NCBI GenBank assembly: GCA_965369375.1
Contig: CBDUQN010000129.1
Span: 1-5,873, forward strand
DNA from: CBDUQN01 sp965369375
GTDB lineage: Bacteria > Krumholzibacteriota > Krumholzibacteriia > Krumholzibacteriales > Krumholzibacteriaceae
Reading direction: 5' to 3'
DNA length: 5,873 nucleotides
The position numbers and the translations under genes are program-made. The notes under the pieces are model-generated. The model was given only the letters and a program-made list of their open reading frames with translations. It made no database searches and was not told the DNA's origin. The first letter of the stretch is position 1. Each line of letters opens with the position of its first letter. Shown here in pieces: positions 1-5,838 of this stretch.

Positions 1-105
1 CGTGCTTTGCAGACCACCAACATGGATATCCTAAAGGAGCTGCAGTCTACAGTAAAAACGCTACTGGTTGAAGGCATTCGCCTTTTAACTCATGAAATAG
101 GTTGA
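1..105 (+). CDS. possible 3' end of an upstream gene (partial, unidentified)
   Basis: Frame 1 is open from the first base of the window to a TGA at 103-105. It gives 34 residues ending in LLVEGIRLLTHEIG, a helix-like amphipathic tail without a recognisable domain. The first half of the frame has a GC-rich third codon position like the large downstream gene, which favours coding; the second half does not. If real, it ends 24 bases before the next ATG, so the two genes could be co-transcribed. A competing frame (starting at base 3) is open to a TGA at 69-71 and is followed immediately by a small hairpin, so the assignment is uncertain. No function can be named. Confidence 0.33.
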   Translation, partial: RALQTTNMDILKELQSTVKTLLVEGIRLLTHEIG

Positions 106-115
106 ACTCTAATCA

Positions 116-122
116 GGGAGGA
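116..122 (+). promoter_or_regulatory. ribosome binding site of the C25 peptidase gene
   Basis: GGGAGGA, with a perfect GGAGG core at 117-121, lies 7 bases before the ATG at 130. This strong Shine-Dalgarno match at good spacing fixes the start codon. The residues that follow it form a proper signal peptide. No convincing -35/-10 pair is visible in the 129 bases upstream, so the promoter may lie outside the window. Confidence 0.85.
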
Positions 123-129
123 TTTACAC

Positions 130-3100
130 ATGCTCCGGATTCTACCTGTATTTGCTGTGTTGACGGCAGTGTTCGTTCTGCCCCTTGCCGCCGCGAGCGG
201 ATCGACCCATACCTGGAGATTTGATCTCTCACCATCGGAGGTGAATTACCGTGAAACGGAACAGGGAAGGGTCGCGGTTCTCGTAGACGGTTACAACACG
301 CTCAACTATCTCGACTATCCGTCCTTGCCATACAAGATATTCAATATGCTCGTGCCTCAGGGCGAAGAGGTATTATCGGTCTCGCTAGAGGTGAACGAGC
401 TTCTCGAGCTCGATCCTTCGATTTCGCTGGCCCGGTTCGAAGGAGATCAACGCGATGACGGTTTGAAGATGGGCGCCATCGCCTCCAAGAGTGAGGTCGT
501 TTCAGATGCATCCATCTTTCCCCGCTGGAAGGTGCGCCACCTAGGATCGAGCTATCGTCGCGGCTATCGAATCGCTGCTATCGCCGTATACCCGATTCGA
601 TACAACGTCGACTCGGGCAGGTTGATCCTCGAGAAGAATGTAACGGTGACCGTTGAGACGGGACCGGCGCCGGTGGATACCGAGAGGCTCGAGAGAATGA
701 GGCACATTCCCGGATTCAGGGAGCAGGCGAGAAGCGATGTCGAATCGAAAGTAATAAATCCGGAAACCGCTGCTGCCTATACCTTCGATGAAATCACCGT
801 CGACAAGGGCAAAAAGGGATTTGCTCCCACATATTTTCCCAGCATGGAGGGAAGCGAGGTATCGTACCTGATCGTCACGAATGAGGAAATGGCCCCGGCA
901 TTCCAGGTACTCGCGGATTGGAAGACGAAGAAGGGAATCCCGGCGGTAGTTCGCACCATTGAGTGGATAGGGCAGAATTACCGGAGTGGAGCGGATTTCG
1001 GTGAGTCGGTCAGAATATTCCTGCAGGAGGCTTACGCGAAGTGGGGTGTGGAATGGGTGCTGCTCGGCGGCGACTCGGATGTCATCCCCGCGCGCTTCGG
1101 GTACTGTACCTTCTATACCGGTGATTTCATTCCGACCGATATGTACTACTCGTGCCTCGACGGCACTTGGAACGACGATGGGGATTCGCTCTGGGGAGAA
1201 GCGTATCACACCACGTTGGATCCGGGTGACGTGGTCGATCTCTACACCGAGGTTTATCTCGGCAGGCTGCCGGCTTCCCACTATTCCGAAGCAGAGATTC
1301 TCGTTAATAAGGTTATCAGCTACTCAACACCCTTTGATACCCCCTCAAAGCGGAAGTTTCTCATTCTGGCCGAGGTTATCTTCCCCTCCGACTACACTCC
1401 CGGCGATGACATCATTCTCGACGGAGCGGGAGATATAACCGAGGGTGTATATCAGGATTATCTTCTCGGTAATCCCGAGGTCACAACCGCCAGGCTCTAC
1501 GAAACGTGCGCGCTGTATCCGGGAACGGTTTGCCTGACGGCTGATGAGAGCATCGACTCTCTCAACGCAGGGACGAACCATGTGATACACGTCGGCCACG
1601 GATACAAATACAACATGTCCGTCGGCTATGGAAGCATCCTCAACTACGATGCGAGCAGATTGACAAACGGGGACGCGCTCTTCTCCATGTATCTCATGAA
1701 CTGCACGAATGTCGCGTTCGACACGGATTGCCTTGCCGAGTACTTTCTGCTCAATGAGGATGGCGGGGCTTTTGCCGTGGCCGGTTCAAGCCGCTCTGCT
1801 TTCCCGAGCGCATCGAAACCATATATGGATTACTATTACAATCTCATTTTCCTTGCGAATGAGGTCCGGCTGGGAAAAACATATACGGAATCGAAAGAGC
1901 CATACACGCCAAGCGCATATGGTGAATCAGCTGATCGATGGACACACTATATCTACAACTATCTCGGAGATCCCGAGGTAAGTCTGTTTCAGGGTGAGTT
2001 GCAGGCTCTGACCGCCAATGTACCGGAATCGGCGGTATTCGGTCCCAACGACATTTCGATCGAAGTGCTCAGTGAAGGTGTGCCGCTTGAGTCCGCTCTG
2101 GTCTGTCTCTACAAGTATGGAGACGATTATGCCTATGACTATACCGATGGAACCGGCACGGTACTGTTCGAAGATTTTCTTTGCCAGCAGCAGGGTGACA
2201 TCGATGTGACCATTACCGCCCGAAATCACGGCCGGTATGTCGACACGATACAGGTTCTCGCAGAAGCCAATCCATACCTGAAGGTGAAGAATACGGATAT
2301 CGATGACCATATCATCGGAAACAATGACGGTTTCCTCGATGCCGGCGAGACGGTCAGCCTGGGAGTAAGCTTGAAGAATACCGGGCAGAGCTTTGCCCAG
2401 AAGCTGTACGCGATTATTCGTTCGAGTGATCCAGGAGTCGCCATTACGGACAGCACCGCCCTCTTTCCCAATATTCCCTCGGGCACAGTTGCGGATGGAC
2501 TCGACGAGTTCGAATTCAGTGTCGACGCAAATATCGCAGACGAACATCCAATTGAATTCACTATTGATATTCATGACTCGACTGGCGGATTCTGGAGTGA
2601 GCGGTTCGCCTTCGAAGTGCATGCGCCGGAGATCGAGCTTTTCGTGATAATCATAAGCGATACGATACCGTACGGCAACAACAACGGCACCATCGAGAAC
2701 GGGGAGACCTTCCTGATCAAGATCGGCGTCAAGAACTTCGGCACGGGTACAGCCTACGGACTCGAGGGGAAGATTCGCTCGCTCGATGGAGACATTGTCG
2801 TTGATGACAGTGTGTCAACGTACAACGATGCCCCGACACTCGGCGTTGTTTACGGTGACGGCTTCACGATGGTAGAGAATGACATCTATGAGGTCAATTA
2901 CTACACATTCGAATTGACCGATGACTACGGCAGAACATACAGCAAACGGATGGAGCTGCGCTCTCCGGGAGCGCCTCATACAATCGTGCTCGATGCGAGC
3001 TTCGGGCCGACGGAGATACAAGTAACCTGGAGGGCGCCCGACACACTCGATACGTACCAGTATCTGATTTATCATTCGCTCGATGCCGGCGGTCCCTACG

Positions 3101-5124
3101 AATTGGCGAGCAAGGATCTCGTGCGATACACCTTATTCAGGGATTACGGACTGTTGCCGAATACGCTCTACTACTACATCGTGACAGCTGTTGATTCCTG
3201 CGGCAACGAGGGCGAGCCGAGTTTCGAAATAGCGATTCCCACAAGCCCCCCACAGCTTATCGGATGGCCTAACTCTTTGGGCAAGGAAACGGCGAGCAGT
3301 CCGAAGATCGCTGATGTCGACGGGGATACGCACCCCGATATCGTTGTCGGATCGGAATATGTCTACGCGTGGCACGGCAACGGAATCGAGATCAGGGACG
3401 GGGACAATCAACCGCTCACGTGGGGCATATTGAACACGGAAGGTGATAATTTCACCGCGACGGTGGCGCTCGGCAATCTCGATGGAAATATCGGTAACGA
3501 GATCGTCGGCGCATCCTGGAACACGAAAGAGATTTATGTATTCGATCATGACGGGAACACTCTTCCGGGGTGGCCGAAAACAACGGCTTTCCTCTGCTGG
3601 GCAAGCCCGTTTCTCGGCGATATCGATGGAGACGGAGATCTCGAGGTCTTTGCCTTCGATATCATGGGATTCGTCTATGCCTGGCACCACGACGGCTCCG
3701 AGGTGTTCGACTGGGACGGCAATCCATCGACGGACGGTGTCTTTTTCAAGACCGACGACCTGGGCTACTGGCATACCTCCACACCCGCGCTCGCCGATAT
3801 CGATGAGGACGGGATCGTCGAGCTCATCGTCGGCGCGCCGAGAGACAGCATCTACTGCATAAATGGCGATCCGGTTGATGGATACGCGACGAACGTGCCG
3901 GGATGGCCCGTCTATATCGGCGATGCGACCGCCAACCTGTCGGCGAGCCCGGTTGCCGGGGACATCGACGGCGACGGTCACCTCGAGGTCATCGCCGTGA
4001 ACAGCGCGGGGAGGGTTCTCGGATTGAACCATGACGGCACACCCATGGCCAACTGGCCTTCATGGATCGCGGCCACGGGAGTGTTCTTCGTCGGTTCACC
4101 GGCGCTCGGCGACCTCACCGGAGACGGCAAGCTCGAGGTCGTGATCCCGAGCATGAACAGCATGGTATATATCTTCCGCTATGACGGAAGCTATTTACCG
4201 AACTGGCCGCGGTACTATGCGAGCAGCGGCTACACAGAATCCTCGCCGACGATCGCGGATATCAACAACGATGGTATTCCCGATATCATTCTCGGTTCAG
4301 AGGAGGGGCTGCTCAACGCGTGGAACATCGATGGAACGTATGTCGCCGGATTTCCGATCAAGCTCAGCGGATTCATCCGCGGAACCCCGATGGTCAGCGA
4401 TCTCGATTTCGACAACGATATAGAGCTCATCGCTTCCTGCTGGGATCAGAACATCTACGTATGGGATCTGCCGGCTGAGAGGTATGCCGGGTATGCCGAA
4501 TGGAACGGCTTCCGCGCGAATGTGCACAATACGGGATGGCAGGAGTTCCTCGGCGCCACGGCGGTCGGGGAAATGACGTACGCGTACCGGTTCTTCGGCG
4601 GCGCGGTGGAGCTCAGCTGGTTCGTCATTCCGGACGTACCATTCTGGAATCTTCTGAGGCGCGCTGATGAGGAAGAGTTTGCGATCCTCCATGCCGGCAT
4701 CGAACCTGATCAGAACGGAACCGTTCAGTTCACCGACCGATCGGCCGAGGAAGGAATCATATACCAATACCGGCTCGAAGCGGAGGGCCGTCCGGACCTG
4801 TTCCTCGAAACGGACGGCATCGAGATACCGATAATGCATGCGAGGCTCTACCAGAATCACCCCAATCCCTTCAATCCGAGCACGACGATTCCGTTCACCG
4901 TTCCTGGTGGGGCGGGTGCGAGGAAGTACGTGCATCTGGCGATCTATGATGTCAAGGGTGCGCTCGTGAGCACGATCGTGAGCGACGTGTATACGGGAGG
5001 AAGGCACCAGGCACGATGGGACGGCACCAATCGCCGGGGCGAGCTTGTCGCGAGCGGCATCTACTTTGCGAGATTGAGTCTCGAGGGATTAAAGGCGACG
5101 AAGAAACTCGTGTTGCTTCGATAG
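130..5124 (+). CDS. secreted C25 (gingipain-like) cysteine peptidase with FG-GAP propeller and C-terminal sorting domain
   Basis: Predicted exported protease of 1664 residues, cleaving proteins outside the cell or at its surface. Residues 1-22 are a signal peptide (Arg3, a hydrophobic core, likely cleavage after Ala-Ala-Ala22). Residues 23-240 resemble the C25 propeptide, including the 'YPIRYN' strand near 154-159. Residues 244-620 are the peptidase: LLGGDSDVIP (311-320), an Asp-rich CLDG/NDDGD loop (342-352), LGRLP near 377-381, catalytic His490 in HVGHG, catalytic Cys525 in MNCTN, and the closing NYLGDPEV (610-617). An Ig-like domain follows (about 625-712), then two CARDB-like repeats (715-826 and 835-945), FN3 (946-1038), FG-GAP repeats (1043-1450), a WNGFRANVHNTGW linker (1458-1470), an FN3-like module (1475-1568), and a FlgD-like/type A sorting domain (1574-1664) with WDG at 1630-1632 and GIYF at 1643-1646. 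His and Cys are 35 residues apart, as expected for clan CD. The frame is intact. Arg or Lys specificity cannot be read from sequence. The family call is solid; the sorting route is inferred. Confidence 0.93.
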   Translation: MLRILPVFAVLTAVFVLPLAAASGSTHTWRFDLSPSEVNYRETEQGRVAVLVDGYNTLNYLDYPSLPYKIFNMLVPQGEEVLSVSLEVNELLELDPSISLARFEGDQRDDGLKMGAIASKSEVVSDASIFPRWKVRHLGSSYRRGYRIAAIAVYPIRYNVDSGRLILEKNVTVTVETGPAPVDTERLERMRHIPGFREQARSDVESKVINPETAAAYTFDEITVDKGKKGFAPTYFPSMEGSEVSYLIVTNEEMAPAFQVLADWKTKKGIPAVVRTIEWIGQNYRSGADFGESVRIFLQEAYAKWGVEWVLLGGDSDVIPARFGYCTFYTGDFIPTDMYYSCLDGTWNDDGDSLWGEAYHTTLDPGDVVDLYTEVYLGRLPASHYSEAEILVNKVISYSTPFDTPSKRKFLILAEVIFPSDYTPGDDIILDGAGDITEGVYQDYLLGNPEVTTARLYETCALYPGTVCLTADESIDSLNAGTNHVIHVGHGYKYNMSVGYGSILNYDASRLTNGDALFSMYLMNCTNVAFDTDCLAEYFLLNEDGGAFAVAGSSRSAFPSASKPYMDYYYNLIFLANEVRLGKTYTESKEPYTPSAYGESADRWTHYIYNYLGDPEVSLFQGELQALTANVPESAVFGPNDISIEVLSEGVPLESALVCLYKYGDDYAYDYTDGTGTVLFEDFLCQQQGDIDVTITARNHGRYVDTIQVLAEANPYLKVKNTDIDDHIIGNNDGFLDAGETVSLGVSLKNTGQSFAQKLYAIIRSSDPGVAITDSTALFPNIPSGTVADGLDEFEFSVDANIADEHPIEFTIDIHDSTGGFWSERFAFEVHAPEIELFVIIISDTIPYGNNNGTIENGETFLIKIGVKNFGTGTAYGLEGKIRSLDGDIVVDDSVSTYNDAPTLGVVYGDGFTMVENDIYEVNYYTFELTDDYGRTYSKRMELRSPGAPHTIVLDASFGPTEIQVTWRAPDTLDTYQYLIYHSLDAGGPYELASKDLVRYTLFRDYGLLPNTLYYYIVTAVDSCGNEGEPSFEIAIPTSPPQLIGWPNSLGKETASSPKIADVDGDTHPDIVVGSEYVYAWHGNGIEIRDGDNQPLTWGILNTEGDNFTATVALGNLDGNIGNEIVGASWNTKEIYVFDHDGNTLPGWPKTTAFLCWASPFLGDIDGDGDLEVFAFDIMGFVYAWHHDGSEVFDWDGNPSTDGVFFKTDDLGYWHTSTPALADIDEDGIVELIVGAPRDSIYCINGDPVDGYATNVPGWPVYIGDATANLSASPVAGDIDGDGHLEVIAVNSAGRVLGLNHDGTPMANWPSWIAATGVFFVGSPALGDLTGDGKLEVVIPSMNSMVYIFRYDGSYLPNWPRYYASSGYTESSPTIADINNDGIPDIILGSEEGLLNAWNIDGTYVAGFPIKLSGFIRGTPMVSDLDFDNDIELIASCWDQNIYVWDLPAERYAGYAEWNGFRANVHNTGWQEFLGATAVGEMTYAYRFFGGAVELSWFVIPDVPFWNLLRRADEEEFAILHAGIEPDQNGTVQFTDRSAEEGIIYQYRLEAEGRPDLFLETDGIEIPIMHARLYQNHPNPFNPSTTIPFTVPGGAGARKYVHLAIYDVKGALVSTIVSDVYTGGRHQARWDGTNRRGELVASGIYFARLSLEGLKATKKLVLLR
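2272..2964 (+). repeat. tandem duplication of a CARDB-like domain inside the peptidase gene
   Basis: Residues 715-826 and 835-945 are two diverged copies of one Ig-like module of about 110 residues. Each starts with an Asn/Asp/Gly-rich turn followed by Gly-Glu: GNNDGFLDAGET in copy 1 and GNNNGTIENGET in copy 2. Each continues with an alternating strand ending in 'KN.G' and then an 'IRS.D' strand. Such turns often bind calcium and are common in secreted FCB-group proteins. The copies are diverged, so this is an old internal duplication and not a DNA-level repeat. The modules probably act as spacers between the protease and the propeller. Confidence 0.75.
3256..4479 (+). repeat. eight FG-GAP/VCBS-type repeats (beta-propeller) inside the peptidase gene
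   Basis: Eight Asp-rich loops recur every 47-59 residues, beginning at residues 1062 (DVDGD), 1116 (NLDGN), 1164 (DIDGDGD), 1223 (DIDEDG), 1278 (DIDGDG), 1328 (DLTGDG), 1377 (DINNDG) and 1424 (DLDFDND). Each is followed by a hydrophobic strand such as LEVIAV or PDIILGS. Six blades are preceded by a 'GWP', 'NWP' or 'GFP' strand, at 1045 and again before blades 3, 5, 6, 7 and 8. This is the integrin-alpha-like FG-GAP pattern, in which DxDxDG loops bind calcium and the blades close into a propeller. Blades 2 and 8 have imperfect loops. The likely role is adhesion or substrate binding, which is inferred. Confidence 0.88.
4849..5121 (+). other. C-terminal FlgD-like / type A secretion-sorting domain of the peptidase
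   Basis: Residues 1574-1664 open with YQNHPNPFNPSTTIPF, the well-known linker motif of secreted proteins in FCB-group and candidate-phylum bacteria. They continue as an Ig-like fold: LAIYDVKGALV (1603-1613), GGRHQARWDGTNRRGELVASGIYFARL (1623-1649) and a final KKLVLL strand. This matches FlgD_ig/type IX type A C-terminal domains. In Bacteroidota such domains direct passage through the type IX system and surface attachment. No secretion component lies in this window, so that route is an inference here. Confidence 0.85.
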
Positions 5125-5127
5125 AAT

Positions 5128-5179
5128 ATCGGGGAGGCGTGATCCGGAGGAAATATCGGGATTTCCGTTTCTCCCCGAT
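5128..5179. other. nested inverted repeat just after the peptidase stop codon
   Basis: The outer arms ATCGGGGAG (5128-5136) and CTCCCCGAT (5171-5179) are exact 9-bp complements. Inside them GGAAAT (5149-5154) and ATTTCC (5161-5166) form a second 6-bp stem with a 6-base loop. It begins 3 bases after the TAG stop and has no T-run of its own on the + strand. It may be a 3' mRNA-stabilising structure or an accessory to the terminator that follows. The pairing is seen directly; the function is inferred. Confidence 0.5.
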
Positions 5180-5187
5180 TCGAGACG

Positions 5188-5248
5188 AAAAAAAGCAGGG
5201 CTTTATGATCCGAATTGATATTTGATCGTAAAGCCCTGCTCGTTTTTT
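5188..5248. terminator. bidirectional intrinsic terminator between convergent genes
   Basis: Arms at 5194-5210 and 5224-5240 pair over 17 bp, with AGCAGGGCTTTATGATC opposite GATCGTAAAGCCCTGCT. The only imperfection is one position that is a G-U wobble on the + strand transcript and an A-C mismatch on the - strand transcript. The loop is 13 bases. On the + strand the stem is followed by CG and six T (5243-5248). On the - strand it is followed directly by seven T, read from the A-run at 5188-5194. It can therefore stop transcription from both the peptidase gene and the cysteine-cluster gene, whose TAA stop (5249-5247) lies inside the T-run. Confidence 0.92.
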
Positions 5249-5639
5249 ATTCTATATTGTTTTTTATGTAACGTTCCAGCTCCTCGTAGTTTCGGAAGTG
5301 TAGATCGAAATCGTACCCCTCTTCGAACTCGCACTCCTCGAACACGTGCCGCCGGCATATCTGAGGCCGTTTGGGATAAATGAGGCATCCCTTGCAGGGA
5401 TCGTAAAACCGGCAGGGCGTCTGGACCATGAGATACCATTTGTCTTCGTCCATGTAAATCTCGACGTCCTTGTGGGCGATGAGCCAGAGAAGATCATCGT
5501 AGTCCTTCATGTCCTCCGGTTCGTCCATCTCGATTGAGAAGTACATGCAGCACTTTGCAGGTATGCAATCCTCGCATGGATTCCGCCGGGCGGCCTTCCG
5601 TTTTTTCTTGGGTTTTGCCTTGTATGTTTTCGATATCAC
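5247..5639 (-). CDS. YkgJ-family cysteine-cluster protein (putative Zn/Fe-binding)
   Basis: A 130-residue protein with no signal peptide or membrane segment, so probably cytoplasmic. It has nine cysteines in two groups: PCEDCIPAKCC (Cys22, 25, 30, 31) and a distal group at Cys76, 82, 85, 95 and 103, including PCKGCLIY and the 'RPQICRRHVF' stretch. This is the CxxCxxxxCC plus downstream PCxxCxxY...RPxxC layout of the YkgJ/UPF0153 family, thought to chelate zinc or iron; its biochemical role is not established. The N-terminus is strongly basic (KAKPKKKRKAARR, residues 7-19) and the C-terminal half is acidic. The GTG start at 5639 is chosen because a GAGGGAG site lies 7 bases upstream and a promoter at 5677-5705 precedes it. 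The longer frame from an ATG at 5762 would begin upstream of that promoter. It is convergent with the peptidase gene and shares its terminator. Confidence 0.85.
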   Translation of the reverse strand: MISKTYKAKPKKKRKAARRNPCEDCIPAKCCMYFSIEMDEPEDMKDYDDLLWLIAHKDVEIYMDEDKWYLMVQTPCRFYDPCKGCLIYPKRPQICRRHVFEECEFEEGYDFDLHFRNYEELERYIKNNIE

Positions 5640-5646
5640 GCGTACT

Positions 5647-5653
5647 CTCCCTC
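5647..5653 (-). promoter_or_regulatory. ribosome binding site deciding the GTG start of the cysteine-cluster gene
   Basis: On the minus strand GAGGGAG, within the purine run GGAAAGAGGGAGAG, sits 7 bases before the GTG at 5639-5637. No comparable purine run lies before the alternative ATG at 5762. It is the main support for the short form of the protein, together with the promoter just upstream. Confidence 0.7.
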
Positions 5654-5676
5654 TTTCCAACGGTCTACAATATCTA

Positions 5677-5705
5677 TATATACGACATCCCCCCCGACTT
5701 ATCAA
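5677..5705 (-). promoter_or_regulatory. sigma70-like promoter of the cysteine-cluster gene
   Basis: On the minus strand TTGATA (5705-5700) and TATATA (5682-5677) are separated by exactly 17 bases, close to the TTGACA/TATAAT consensus. The spacer contains a run of seven G. Transcription would start near 5670, giving a leader of about 30 bases before the GTG at 5639. No operator-like palindrome overlaps it clearly. Confidence 0.68.
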
Positions 5706-5710
5706 CTGCA

Positions 5711-5838
5711 AATGGAGAGATGGGTTGCGCGGCGTCTGGCAACCCGCAGGGCAGAGTTCCATGGGCTGCCAGTGGGCCGCTATGCGCCTGTCGGAAACGG
5801 ACTTACCACCTCGCGGAAGCGTTCCCGCGCTCCAGCCG
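5711..5838. other. GC-rich segment with several stem-loops and no convincing gene
   Basis: GGGTTGC (5722-5728) pairs perfectly with GCAACCC (5739-5745). GGCAG (5750-5754) pairs with CTGCC (5766-5770). CGCGGAA (5812-5818) pairs with TTCCCGCG (5822-5829) with a single-base bulge. Three hairpins in about 110 bases suggest a structured RNA or regulatory region on either strand, but the strand and function cannot be assigned. Open frames crossing it (for example + 5534-5869) have no family resemblance and run antisense through the cysteine-cluster gene. I could not match it to RNase P, tmRNA, SRP RNA, 5S rRNA or a known riboswitch. Confidence 0.4.

Noticed and set aside
541..1281. 246-residue open frame on the minus strand
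   Set aside because: Antisense to the propeptide and peptidase regions, where the plus-strand protein has clear family motifs. No domain, ribosome binding site or promoter supports it.
1927..2622. 231-residue open frame on the minus strand
   Set aside because: Antisense to the Ig-like and CARDB-like regions; the composition and lack of motifs fit a shadow frame.
3133..4032. 299-residue open frame on the minus strand
   Set aside because: It lies wholly antisense to the FG-GAP coding region. The repeated Asp-Ile-Asp-Gly codons with GC-rich third positions keep the opposite frame free of stops. The translation has no recognisable domain.
4297..5007. 236-residue open frame on the minus strand
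   Set aside because: Overlaps the end of the propeller and the sorting domain, whose plus-strand reading is unmistakable; the translation is Arg-rich and without motifs.
5640..5762. N-terminal extension of the cysteine-cluster protein from ATG 5762
   Set aside because: The extension spans the predicted promoter and the perfect GGGTTGC/GCAACCC stem is just upstream; there is no ribosome binding site at that ATG, and the extra residues look non-coding.
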